Positions 7,919 to 16,479 of a stretch of 27,404 bases of DNA are shown here, in pieces. The number at the start of each line of letters is the position of its first letter. Position 1 is the stretch's first letter. Made by a program: the position numbers and the translations under genes. Source of the DNA: GCA-2697345 sp045565015 (GTDB lineage Bacteria; Pseudomonadota; Alphaproteobacteria; Rhodobacterales; Rhodobacteraceae); NCBI GenBank assembly GCA_045565015.1, contig JBJLGD010000035.1, positions 1 through 27,404 of the forward strand, in the 5' to 3' direction. The notes under the pieces were generated by a model, which searched no databases, had not been told where the DNA came from, and was given only the letters and a program-made list of their open reading frames with translations.

Positions 7919-9523
7919 ATGTTAATAAAAGAAAGACTCATAAAGACTTTAAGTGCTTTCATTTTTGGAGCTGCAGTATTATTTACTTTTTTACCTACAG
8001 CATTTGCGGGTACGCCCGTTAAAGGTGGATCAGTAGTATATTTATCTTCGAAAATACCAAGCCTTAACCCACTTCATTCTGCTTATGAGGTAGGTCTTGT
8101 GACTTCACAGATATTTGCAAGCCCTGTAAGAATGGATGAAAACAACGAAATAGCACCGTATCTTGCGGAAAGCTGGACTATATCACCTGACGGTAAAACC
8201 TATACGTTTAATCTAGCAAAAAACGCAAAGTTTCATGACGGTAATCCCGTAACTTCTGAGGATCTCGCATTTTCAATTGACGTTGTTCTAAAACATCATA
8301 GGTTTGGAAAGCAGATGTTTGGTCCAATAACAGGTTATGAATTTCCTGATAAAAACACTCTTGTAGTAAATCTTTCAAAGGCACACGGACCTCTACTCTT
8401 AGCTGCCACAACGCCAAGACAACTACCTGTAATGCCGAAACATGTATATGGGAGTTCTGATGATTTTATGAAACAAGAAGCCCATAGTAATCCTGTGGGG
8501 TCAGGGCCTTTTGTAATTAGCGACAGAAAAACTGACGAATACGTGTCGATTGCTCGAAATGAAAATCATTTTGTTGATGGTCTGCCATACCTCGATAGTA
8601 TTACTTATTTGAATGTGGGAGATAAGACAGCAAAAAGAATTGGACTAAGGAAAAACCAGTTTCAGCTTGCGCGAACAGACTCTGTAATGCGGTTCAGTGA
8701 TATTAAAGAGTTCTCAAAAATTGATCACCTTGAATTAGCTCCCTACGAAGGGATAGCTGGAGGTGCAATAGTTTTAGAATTTAACAATCGAACTGAGAAA
8801 TTAAGTAATAAAAAAGTCCGTCAAGCTATTGCTTACGCAGTCGATCGTTCAAAGCTTTCGAATGTTTTGCATAGTGGTTACACCATTCCTTCAAGATCAC
8901 CGATGCCAGCTACCAATGTTTTCTTTAACGATAAGTTGCAAGGGTATCCGCTAGATTTAGATAAGGCAAATAGCTTATTAGATGAAGCCGGTTATCCTAA
9001 AGGATCTGATGGTATGCGTTTTGAATTGAATCTAATTTTCATTGCACAGCCATTTATGCCAGACTTTAACACTATGCCAGCTGAGTTTGTGGCTGCATCA
9101 CTTAAGAAAGTTGGGATTAAAGTAAAACTTGAACCGCTTCAGGGTTTTGCAGGTTGGGCCGAGCGCAGTGCTGCTTGGGATTTTGATATGTCAATAAACT
9201 GGCCTGGGGATAAAACTGATCCAGCTATTGGTGTGAGTCGTCTATATGTATGTGATAATATAAAGAACCAGGCTTATACTAATACTTCTGGTTATTGTAA
9301 CGCTGAGGTTGATAAGATCTTTGCGGCTGCAGCCGAAGAAGCAAATATGGAAAAGCGTACTGAGCTATATTATGAAGTACAGGATATTCTTTTGGAAGAA
9401 ATGCCAATGCTATGGATGTTTGATACGCCAAGCCTTTTCCTTCGACATAAAGATTTATTCTTCCCAGCGTATGGAACTGCAGAAAATTGGGATGTGATGT
9501 ACTGGACAAAAGAACAAAACTAA
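7919..9523 (+). CDS. Dipeptide/oligopeptide ABC transporter, periplasmic binding protein (family 5)
   Basis: A 534-residue family 5 extracellular solute-binding protein (DppA/OppA type). It has a basic N-terminus, a hydrophobic core and a cleavage site near AFA-G at residue 31. Family features are GGSVVYLSSKIPSLNPLHS, YLAESWTISPDGKTYTFNL with AKFHDGNPVTSEDLAFS, and VRQAIAYAVDRSKL in the middle. Length is normal. The ribosome-binding site (GGGAGA) is good. It captures peptides or similar solutes in the periplasm and delivers them to the permeases encoded next. The neighbouring MlrC, D-aminoacylase and DadA genes suggest ligands with D-residues or N-acyl groups, but the ligand pocket cannot be read here. 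Confidence 0.92.
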   Translation: MLIKERLIKTLSAFIFGAAVLFTFLPTAFAGTPVKGGSVVYLSSKIPSLNPLHSAYEVGLVTSQIFASPVRMDENNEIAPYLAESWTISPDGKTYTFNLAKNAKFHDGNPVTSEDLAFSIDVVLKHHRFGKQMFGPITGYEFPDKNTLVVNLSKAHGPLLLAATTPRQLPVMPKHVYGSSDDFMKQEAHSNPVGSGPFVISDRKTDEYVSIARNENHFVDGLPYLDSITYLNVGDKTAKRIGLRKNQFQLARTDSVMRFSDIKEFSKIDHLELAPYEGIAGGAIVLEFNNRTEKLSNKKVRQAIAYAVDRSKLSNVLHSGYTIPSRSPMPATNVFFNDKLQGYPLDLDKANSLLDEAGYPKGSDGMRFELNLIFIAQPFMPDFNTMPAEFVAASLKKVGIKVKLEPLQGFAGWAERSAAWDFDMSINWPGDKTDPAIGVSRLYVCDNIKNQAYTNTSGYCNAEVDKIFAAAAEEANMEKRTELYYEVQDILLEEMPMLWMFDTPSLFLRHKDLFFPAYGTAENWDVMYWTKEQN

Positions 9524-9543
9524 GTTTGTTCATCTAAATATCC

Positions 9544-9572
9544 GAGTGAACCCAATTTATTTGGGTTCACTC
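9544..9572 (+). terminator. Strong 12-bp stem-loop between binding protein and permease genes
   Basis: GAGTGAACCCAA at 9544-9555 pairs perfectly with TTGGGTTCACTC at 9561-9572 around the loop TTTAT. The T-run (9583-9588) begins ten bases after the stem, so this is more likely a leaky terminator or a 3' stabiliser that lets the binding-protein message exceed that of the membrane genes than a full stop. Confidence 0.7.
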
Positions 9573-9635
9573 AATTAATAAATTTTTTATAAATCATAGA
9601 TTGGCAGTTACTTTGCATTATACTAGTGTGAACAG

Positions 9636-10607
9636 ATGAAGCAGGCATTGATCCAAAGAGTAATTCTTGGCGTTATACTGATAATCGCAGTAATGGTACT
9701 AAATTTCTTCTTGTTGCAAGCCGCTCCGGGAGACGTTGTCGATGCTATGTTAGCCGAAGCAGGGGGTGGAGATCCTGAACTTGCAGCTAGGCTTAGAAAA
9801 CAATATGGCTTGGATCAACCTTTATACATTCAACTTATAAAATATTTAGGGCAGGTTTTTAGAGGAGATTTAGGTTATTCTTTTTACTATGATGAGTCTG
9901 TAGCAGCTCTATTAATTGGGCATTTACCAACTACCCTTATGTTAACCTTATCAGCTTTAGTTCTTGCAGTAATTATCGGTACGCTTTTTGGTGTATATGC
10001 TGCTTTAAAACCAAATGGTATTTTTAGTAATTTCGTTACTGTGCTATCTCTGTTTGGGTATGCTACACCAGTATTCTGGTTAGGTATGATTATTTTATTA
10101 GTGTTCGCTCTTTATCTTCCTTTATTCCCGGCGTTTGGTATTCGTTCCTGGCCTCAGCCTGAAAACACTTTTGATCGTATATTAGATATGATTCATCATT
10201 TAGTTTTACCAACTTTTACGTTAGCGATACTATATCTCGCCAGTTATAGCAGAATTTCTAGAGCTTCTATGTTAGATGTTTTAGGATCAGATTATATACG
10301 TACGGCTCGAACTAAGGGGCTTTCTGAGTTTCGAGTTATTTTTAAACATGCACTAAAAAATGCAGCGATGCCTGTAGTAACGCTAGCAGGGTTGCAGTTA
10401 GCTCAAGTGTTTTCCGGAGCTGTTCTAGTCGAAACGGTTTTCAGCCTTCCAGGTGTCGGTCCACTACTTTATGAATCAATAGTTAGAAGAGATTTTCCAG
10501 TAATTTTAGGAGTATTGTTTGGGGCGGCTACCACAACAATCGTTGCTAATATTATTACGGATATAATTTATAGATGGATGGACCCAAGGATTAAATCGAT
10601 TTCATGA
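9636..10607 (+). CDS. Dipeptide ABC transporter permease, DppB-type
   Basis: A 323-residue inner-membrane permease of the DppB/OppB family. It has an N-terminal membrane helix (VILGVILIIAVMVLNFFLLQ), the conserved periplasmic segment with RKQYGLDQPLYIQ and GDLGYSF, then five further helices. The cytoplasmic coupling loop is RTARTKGLSEFRVIFKHALKNA (the EAA-like motif), and the C-terminus has VETVFSLPGVGPLLYESI. It forms the translocation channel with the DppC-type protein. It ends with an ATGA overlap into the next gene. The ATG has only a weak ribosome-binding site and lies downstream of the 12-bp stem-loop. Confidence 0.92.
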   Translation: MKQALIQRVILGVILIIAVMVLNFFLLQAAPGDVVDAMLAEAGGGDPELAARLRKQYGLDQPLYIQLIKYLGQVFRGDLGYSFYYDESVAALLIGHLPTTLMLTLSALVLAVIIGTLFGVYAALKPNGIFSNFVTVLSLFGYATPVFWLGMIILLVFALYLPLFPAFGIRSWPQPENTFDRILDMIHHLVLPTFTLAILYLASYSRISRASMLDVLGSDYIRTARTKGLSEFRVIFKHALKNAAMPVVTLAGLQLAQVFSGAVLVETVFSLPGVGPLLYESIVRRDFPVILGVLFGAATTTIVANIITDIIYRWMDPRIKSIS

Positions 10608-11506
10608 GCCAGACAGAGCCGAAATACGAAAATACAATATTTGATTCTAGCGAGGCTATGTCTGAACCGGATATAAAGTGGCGTGAAACTGTTAGGTTGT
10701 TTTGTGCAAACCGAGCTGCGTTGTTAGGGTTTATTTTTGTTTGTGGTTTTATCCTAGTTGGTGTTTTTGGGCCTATTATAATGCCAGCCGATCCATTTGA
10801 AATGGTAGCGCCTCCTTTGGTAGGGCCGAGCGGTGAAACCTATTTTGGTTCGGACTATTTGGGTCGTGATGTTTTTATTGGAATAATTCATGGAGCTAGG
10901 CCAACAATGATAATTGCGCTGACTGCTACATTAGTGACGGTATCAATTGGGTTAACTATTGGCGCAGTGGCAGGGTTTTATGGGGGTATGATTGATAATG
11001 TACTGATGCGAGTGACAGAGTTTTTTCAAGTTCTTCCACCGTTAGTCTTTGCTATGGTGATAGTCGCGGTTTTTTCTTCGGATATAGTTGTCGTTATATT
11101 AGCTATTGCTGTTACAACCTGGCCGACAGAGGCAAGACTTACTCGCGCAGAATTTTTAAAAATTAAAGAATATGAATATGTCACCGCGTCCAAGGCTTTG
11201 GGGGATCGGAATTTTCGAATTATTACAAAAATTATTCTTCCCAACGCAATGCCACCAATAATTATAGCAATAACATTGCGGGTTGGTATCACAGTAATTT
11301 ATGAAGCTGCTTTGAGTTTTTTAGGTTTAACTGATCCGGACTTGGTTACATGGGGTAAAATGATTGGTCAATCACGAGATTTCTTCTTTGACGCTTGGTG
11401 GACAGTTACCTTTCCTGGTGTGGCGATATTAATGGTTGTATTGTGTATTGCTTTGATTGGGGATGGCTTGAATGATGCTTTCAATCCAAAGTTACGTGGT
11501 AGGTGA
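10604..11506 (+). CDS. Dipeptide ABC transporter permease, DppC-type
   Basis: A 300-residue inner-membrane permease. It has a hydrophilic N-terminal tail, a first helix at about residues 42-62, the family motif YFGSDYLGRDVFIGIIHGAR, and the EAA-like coupling loop TASKALGDRNFRIITKIILPN, followed by YEAALSFLGLTDPDLVTWG and a C-terminal GDGLNDAFNPKLRGR. These are the standard landmarks of DppC/OppC. Its start overlaps the DppB stop by 4 nt, so the two partners are translationally coupled. Confidence 0.92.
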   Translation: MSQTEPKYENTIFDSSEAMSEPDIKWRETVRLFCANRAALLGFIFVCGFILVGVFGPIIMPADPFEMVAPPLVGPSGETYFGSDYLGRDVFIGIIHGARPTMIIALTATLVTVSIGLTIGAVAGFYGGMIDNVLMRVTEFFQVLPPLVFAMVIVAVFSSDIVVVILAIAVTTWPTEARLTRAEFLKIKEYEYVTASKALGDRNFRIITKIILPNAMPPIIIAITLRVGITVIYEAALSFLGLTDPDLVTWGKMIGQSRDFFFDAWWTVTFPGVAILMVVLCIALIGDGLNDAFNPKLRGR

Positions 11507-11512
11507 TTGATT

Positions 11513-12526
11513 ATGAAAGAGGTGCTCAAGTATCAAGGCAGTAAAGCTTTATTAGCGAAAAACCTTAATGTGCAATTTGATGTCAAAGGACAACCAGTTG
11601 ACATACTGTCAGATGTAAATTTTGAACTGGAAAGGGGAGAAACCTTAGGGATAGTGGGTGAGAGTGGATGTGGTAAAAGTATGACTGCCTTAGCTCTATT
11701 AAACATGGTGCCCTCCCCGCCCGGGCGAATAAGTGCGGGCGAGGTGATCCTAAATAGTGAAAATTTACTATCGCTTTCAAAAAAAGAGATGAAAAGGGTT
11801 CGTGGAAAAGAAATATCTATGATTTTTCAAGAACCAATGACATCATTAAATCCTGTATTTACTGTAGGAAATCAGCTGATTGAAACTATTAGGGAACATA
11901 AAAAGATCTCTAAGAATGATGCGTTGTCGGAAGCAATAGAATTATTGAAATCTGTTCAGATCCCAGCTCCTGAACAGCGCATAAAAGAGTACCCTCATCA
12001 ATTATCAGGAGGAATGCGTCAACGGGTAATGATTGCGATGGCATTGGTCTGTGATCCGAAGGTATTGATTGCTGACGAACCAACTACTGCTTTAGACGTA
12101 ACGGTTCAGGCGCAAATATTTGATCTTCTCAAAGAGATACAGAATAGAAATCAAATGAGTATAATTCTAATCACCCATGATTTTGGCGCTATAAATGAAA
12201 TGGCCGATAGAGTGATAGTGATGTATGCTGGTTACAAAATAGAAGAAGGGCCTTTAAACGAAATCCGAACCAAAGCTCTCCATCCATACACACAAGGTCT
12301 ATTAAAATCAATGCTAGAGATAAAACCAGATTCGAAAGGTTTTAGAGAGCCATTACCTGAAATTCCCGGTTCAGTACCTGATCTTTTAAATCGTCAACCG
12401 GGGTGTCCCTTTGGTCCACGGTGCGCTTTAGCCACAGAAAAATGTTTAAAAATGCCTCCAAGCTTTAACCTTGGGCCTAAACGTTCGGTAATGTGTTGGC
12501 TTGCAGAGGACGGTGTAAATAAATGA
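11513..12526 (+). CDS. Dipeptide ABC transporter ATPase, DppD-type
   Basis: Numbered from the ATG at 11513, the 337-residue protein has Walker A GESGCGKS at 49-56, the Q-loop in FQEPMTSLNP, the signature LSGGMRQR at 164-171 and Walker B VLIADEP at 184-190. The H-loop is in ITHDFG. The C-terminal oligopeptide-transporter extension contains a cysteine cluster (GCPFGPRCALATEKC). The frame also opens two codons earlier at a TTG (11507), directly after the DppC stop, but the ATG fits the AGGTG ribosome-binding site better. It energises import together with the DppF-type subunit, whose start overlaps its stop. Confidence 0.92.
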   Translation: MKEVLKYQGSKALLAKNLNVQFDVKGQPVDILSDVNFELERGETLGIVGESGCGKSMTALALLNMVPSPPGRISAGEVILNSENLLSLSKKEMKRVRGKEISMIFQEPMTSLNPVFTVGNQLIETIREHKKISKNDALSEAIELLKSVQIPAPEQRIKEYPHQLSGGMRQRVMIAMALVCDPKVLIADEPTTALDVTVQAQIFDLLKEIQNRNQMSIILITHDFGAINEMADRVIVMYAGYKIEEGPLNEIRTKALHPYTQGLLKSMLEIKPDSKGFREPLPEIPGSVPDLLNRQPGCPFGPRCALATEKCLKMPPSFNLGPKRSVMCWLAEDGVNK

Positions 12527-13506
12527 ATAATAATTCAAATACTAAGCCTCTAGTGAAGTTAGACAATTTAAAGGTTCATTTTAAATTGAAGCGAACCAGT
12601 TGGTTTTCAGATCCTCAGGTAGTTCATGCCGTTGATGGGATCAGCTTACAAATTAATCGAGGTAAAACCCTCGGTTTAGTGGGTGAGAGTGGTTGTGGAA
12701 AAACAACGGCGGGACGAGCTATACTGGGTCTAGTAAAATCTAATAGTGGTGAAATATATTTCGAAGATAAGACACTTACGTCGATTTCATCAGAGGAAAT
12801 GTTTCCTTTGCGTAAAAGAATGCAAATAATATTTCAGGACCCATATTCAGCACTGAATCCACGTCAAACAGCTGGAGATATTGTCGCGGATCCGCTTGTT
12901 GTCCACAACATTGGTTCTCAAAAAGAGCGTCAGGAAAGAGTTGACGAACTTTTTTCGATGGTTGGATTGCAAAAAAATCAACAAGTTCTCTATCCTCATC
13001 AATTTTCGGGTGGGCAACGACAACGATTATGTATCGCCAGGGCGTTAGCACTTAATCCAGATTTTATTGTCTGTGACGAACCAGTGTCTGCTTTAGATGT
13101 TGCAATTCAGGCGCAGATTCTAAACCTGTTATGCAAATTACAGGACGATCTTAATTTGACATTTTTATTCATATCTCATGATCTAGCTGTAATACAGCAT
13201 GTTTGTGACGAAATTGCAGTTATGTATTTAGGAGCCGTTGTCGAAAAAGCTGATCGCGAAACACTTTTTAATAACCCGCGGCACCCTTACACCAAAGCAT
13301 TATTATCTGCAGTTTTAACAAGCTCTTCTGGTGAAAAAGTTAAACGAATTCGATTGGAAGGTGATATACCGAACCCAATTAATAAACCTTCCGGCTGTAG
13401 GTTTCGTACGCGTTGTGCTCACGCGAAAGAGTTATGCTCTCAAAAGGAACCGATTCTTCAAGAGAAATCCCCCGGTCACTGGGAGGCCTGCCATTTTCAA
13501 ACCTAG
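12523..13506 (+). CDS. Dipeptide ABC transporter ATPase, DppF-type
   Basis: The 327-residue second nucleotide-binding subunit has Walker A GESGCGKT at 54-61, a Q-loop in FQDPYSALNPR, signature FSGGQRQR at 161-168, Walker B FIVCDEP at 181-187 and an H-loop in FISHDLAV. The C-terminal domain carries the matching cysteine cluster (GCRFRTRCAHAKELC). The N-terminal W-containing insertion (RTSWFSDPQVVHAVDG) is typical of DppF/OppF rather than DppD. The ATGA overlap with the previous gene completes a five-gene importer. The next gene is convergent and no strong terminator hairpin is visible in the 92-nt gap. Confidence 0.92.
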   Translation: MNNNSNTKPLVKLDNLKVHFKLKRTSWFSDPQVVHAVDGISLQINRGKTLGLVGESGCGKTTAGRAILGLVKSNSGEIYFEDKTLTSISSEEMFPLRKRMQIIFQDPYSALNPRQTAGDIVADPLVVHNIGSQKERQERVDELFSMVGLQKNQQVLYPHQFSGGQRQRLCIARALALNPDFIVCDEPVSALDVAIQAQILNLLCKLQDDLNLTFLFISHDLAVIQHVCDEIAVMYLGAVVEKADRETLFNNPRHPYTKALLSAVLTSSSGEKVKRIRLEGDIPNPINKPSGCRFRTRCAHAKELCSQKEPILQEKSPGHWEACHFQT

Positions 13507-13598
13507 TTATCTTAAAATATATTAGATTTGGACAAATTTATTTATTAGAATACGTAAAAAGCATAACCAATTTGGTGAAGTCATTAATAGTTAATTTC

Positions 13599-15191
13599 TC
13601 AATTAGGACGCAACACTTTTCCAGAGTCAACTTCTGTTCGAGCCCCGTTATGCATACAAATACCACCATTTACAAGCACATGCGCTATACCAGTAGCATA
13701 TTTTCGGGGTGTTTTTACACTTGCATGACTCTTAATAAGAGTGGCATCAAAGACAGTTATATCTGCCGCAGCACCTTCTTGGATGAACCCACGATTTGTT
13801 ATTCCAACCCGTTCAGCTGGCAGGGATGTTATACGGCGTATACCTTCCTCTAAAGTCAATATACCTTGCTCTCTTACATAATGTGATAAGAACCTTGCTG
13901 CCCAACCATATCCTGACAAAGATCCTATATGATGTTTCAGACAACCGTAAGGAGCTAGCGCCTGTGTATCAGAAATCACTGCACATTCAGGTTGTTCTAA
14001 AGCGAGTTTTATATCCCCATTATTGAAAGATTGAGAGGTCCACATAAGATGGTTCATATTTACGGCTTCTTCTTCTAGTAGAAGGTCAAAGACTGCGTCA
14101 TACGGGTTTGTATTCCTTCGTCTTCCAATGTCGTCAAAACTCATACCAACAAGATCTTTATTCGCCTCTGATTGCATTAGCACAATCTTGTTCCAACCGT
14201 TTGAGTTAACCAGTCTCCACATTGGACGTGGATTTCGTTTTATCTTTTCACGCATCTCATTGTCTTTCAGGCGTTCTCTGACTTTTTCAACACCACCCTC
14301 TCTTGCCCATTGAGGTAGGATCGCTATTACATGCGTATGGGACCAATCATGGGGAATAACATCAAAAGCCACATCTACCCCATGACCTCGAGCTTGTTCA
14401 CACATATCGATTGCGTGTTGCATTGCATACTCTGGCGCTCCAAATTTTGGTTGAATATGAGATATTTGTAATTTGGCGTTGGCCGCCCTTGCTGTTGAGA
14501 TAGCCTCCCCGAATCCTAAATCATAAAAAAGATCTCTATTACGTACATGCGTTGCATAAAGAACGTCATGTTTAGCAGCAACTTTTGCTAAATCGGCCAA
14601 TTGATCTGGGCTAGCAAGGCTGCCCGGCCAATATTCTAAACCTGTAGAAAAACCATAAGCGCCTCCTTCTATACTTTCGTCTAGAAGAATTGCCATCTTA
14701 TCCATCTCGTCTTCATCAGCTGGACGCAACGCATCTCCAACAACAGCCCGATGAATTGTTCCATGACCCACGAAAGCTGCAACATTTACACCTAAGGGAG
14801 TTTTATCTAAATGATCAAGATAGTCACCAAAAGACCGCCAATTAGCATTTACTGCACCTTCGATAAACCCTGGGGACATTAAAGCAATGTCGGAATTTGA
14901 TCTCGCTGGAGCACAAGAAACACCACATTGTCCAACTACTTCTGTGGTAACCCCTTGGTGTACCTGACTTTCAGCTCGCCCGTTGGCTGCGAGAGTAAAG
15001 TCGGAATGAGTATGGAGGTCAACAAAACCTGGAGAGACTATCAGACTTGTTGCATCGAGAACATTTTTTGCGTCATAGGTGGCATTACTTATCTCTACAA
15101 TTTTCCCCTCTTTTACTCCAATATTAGCTTTAATCGATTTTCCACCTGTCCCATCATAGACTTCTCCACCTTTAATTAAAACATCTAACAT
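13599..15191 (-). CDS. N-acyl-D-amino-acid deacylase (D-aminoacylase), amidohydrolase superfamily
   Basis: The 530-residue protein follows D-aminoacylase closely: metal motif H60-T-H62 in GFVDLHTHSDF, the cysteine ligand Cys89 in VVGQCGVSCAP, His215 in YATHVRNRD, His245 in QISHIQPKFG and the catalytic Asp408 in VISDTQALAPYG. The C-terminus (RITSLPAERVGI, then GAAADITVFD) is the usual amidohydrolase beta-sandwich return. The family hydrolyses N-acyl-D-amino acids to a D-amino acid and an acid in the cytoplasm. The 3' neighbour is the convergent importer and the 5' neighbour encodes a LysR protein on the same strand. The ribosome-binding site (AGAGGTAAGAA) supports this start. Some homologues act as dihydropyrimidinase-like or other amidohydrolases, so the exact substrate is open. 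Confidence 0.87.
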   Translation of the reverse strand: MLDVLIKGGEVYDGTGGKSIKANIGVKEGKIVEISNATYDAKNVLDATSLIVSPGFVDLHTHSDFTLAANGRAESQVHQGVTTEVVGQCGVSCAPARSNSDIALMSPGFIEGAVNANWRSFGDYLDHLDKTPLGVNVAAFVGHGTIHRAVVGDALRPADEDEMDKMAILLDESIEGGAYGFSTGLEYWPGSLASPDQLADLAKVAAKHDVLYATHVRNRDLFYDLGFGEAISTARAANAKLQISHIQPKFGAPEYAMQHAIDMCEQARGHGVDVAFDVIPHDWSHTHVIAILPQWAREGGVEKVRERLKDNEMREKIKRNPRPMWRLVNSNGWNKIVLMQSEANKDLVGMSFDDIGRRRNTNPYDAVFDLLLEEEAVNMNHLMWTSQSFNNGDIKLALEQPECAVISDTQALAPYGCLKHHIGSLSGYGWAARFLSHYVREQGILTLEEGIRRITSLPAERVGITNRGFIQEGAAADITVFDATLIKSHASVKTPRKYATGIAHVLVNGGICMHNGARTEVDSGKVLRPN

Positions 15192-15347
15192 TTCTTACCT
15201 CTTGATATCATGAAAGTTTTGTTGAACTCGAGTATGAATTATTTAAGTATCAAACTAATATTTTCCCTTATTTTACATAAGAAAGGGCTAACTATTCACC
15301 CAAGGCTAAAAGATGTTTCATTAACTGTAAATTGCTATTTTTACATA

Positions 15348-15371
15348 TAATTATTCATTATTAGCATATTA
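15348..15371 (-). promoter_or_regulatory. Candidate regulon operator upstream of the D-aminoacylase
   Basis: Read on the minus strand it contains TAATAATGAATAATTA. By eye, 18 of 24 positions match the copy at 7724-7747. It lies 156 nt upstream of the D-aminoacylase start, on that gene's coding strand. An imperfect inverted repeat AGCAT...ATGCT overlaps it on the 5' side. Confidence 0.35.
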
Positions 15372-15393
15372 GACCATATCTAATGCTAGTTTT

Positions 15394-16308
15394 TTAAATT
15401 TGACTGGTACATTCTTTTGGTAAAAATTCCCAAAGTTTTTCTATTTTATCACTCTGGTTTTCCAGAGATCTATAAATCCTGACTTCAAGCCCAATGTCCC
15501 AGATTTCACCGCCTGCTCTAGCCAACTTATTTTTATCGAATGACTCTTTTAAAGAACAGAGTGGTAACCACGCCAACCCATGACCTTCGACTGCCATTTT
15601 TTGAATTGATTCAGACATTGGACTTTCGTAGATGCGATTAAGTGGAGGTTTGTTTTTATTGCGTTCTAGAAAATTGGATTCAACTTTTCCTAAATACGAC
15701 TCTGACGAGTAAGATAGATGTGGAATAACTTTTTGTTCGGTATCGTCCAAATAATATTTGGGTGTACCATCATTCCTTACAGCTGAGACCGGTACTAGTT
15801 TTTCAGATCCTAATATTTTAAACGAATAGATATTTTGATCTAATATTCTTGGTAATTGATTATGGTGATGGCATATTAAAAAATCACAATTTCCGTTAAC
15901 AAGGGTTTCCACATGGTTGTGAGTAAAATTTAAAATTAAACGAATTGATAGCTCACCAAGTTCACTTTTTAGTTTGGTTAACCATTTTGGAAAATAATAT
16001 GTTGATATAGTGTATGGAGTTGCAAAATTAACAGTATTGGAATTTAGTTTACTTTCATCACGTAACTCATTTCTAACATCGTGTATCAGACTTAAGGATT
16101 CCTCAGCAGCCTCTCGGAACCTAATACCGGCTTCAGTAAGTTTCGTAGGATAAGTACTACGATCTACTAGTGGTACCCCAACCCATACTTCTAATTGTTG
16201 GATTCGACGACTAAATGCCGGTTGTGTAACGTTTCGTTCCTCAGCAGATCGAGAAAAGTTTTGGCTGGTAGCTAGACTAAGGAAATCTTCAACAAGTTTG
16301 AAATTCAT
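15394..16308 (-). CDS. LysR-family transcriptional regulator
   Basis: The 304-residue protein has an N-terminal winged helix-turn-helix (FLSLATSQNFSRSAEERN, then VTQPAFSRRIQQLEVW) and a LysR substrate-binding domain from about residue 90. The segment LVDRSTYPTKLTEAG resembles the YjiE/HypT-like subgroup, but I would not infer an oxidant ligand from that. It is divergent from the dadA-like gene with a 171-nt shared region, the usual LysR layout for controlling the neighbour, and lies upstream of the D-aminoacylase on its own strand. I infer that it controls this catabolic cluster and may sense a D-amino acid or N-acyl compound. Confidence 0.88.
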   Translation of the reverse strand: MNFKLVEDFLSLATSQNFSRSAEERNVTQPAFSRRIQQLEVWVGVPLVDRSTYPTKLTEAGIRFREAAEESLSLIHDVRNELRDESKLNSNTVNFATPYTISTYYFPKWLTKLKSELGELSIRLILNFTHNHVETLVNGNCDFLICHHHNQLPRILDQNIYSFKILGSEKLVPVSAVRNDGTPKYYLDDTEQKVIPHLSYSSESYLGKVESNFLERNKNKPPLNRIYESPMSESIQKMAVEGHGLAWLPLCSLKESFDKNKLARAGGEIWDIGLEVRIYRSLENQSDKIEKLWEFLPKECTSQI

Positions 16309-16414
16309 TTACTGACCACGTAGAAATATTAAGATTGATGTATATAATAAGCATATTAATATAATTTTTATAAGGGCTTCTTTTATAGAAAGTTGAAAGC
16401 TGTCCTAAAAAAGA

Positions 16415-16438
16415 CATCTTACTAATAATGCTTAATTG
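16415..16438 (+). promoter_or_regulatory. Candidate LysR operator in the lysR-dadA divergent region
   Basis: Contains TAATAATGCTTAATTG at 16423-16438, 14 of 16 identical to TAATAATGCATAGTTG upstream of the importer. It lies 41 nt before the GTG of the dadA-like gene and about 106 nt upstream of the LysR start. Position in a LysR divergent promoter favours a real site. Confidence 0.42.
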
Positions 16439-16479
16439 AAACAGTATTTTGGTTCTTTTAAGGTTTTAAAGGTTATTAA

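Noticed and set aside
13413..13853. Plus-strand 146-codon open frame between the importer and the deacylase
   Set aside because: It overlaps the 3' ends of the convergent dppF-type and deacylase genes in wrong frames, both of which carry clear family motifs.
15348..15393. LysR-gene terminator at the AGCAT/ATGCT repeat
   Set aside because: The stem is imperfect and no T-run follows it on the minus strand; the site fits better as part of an operator.
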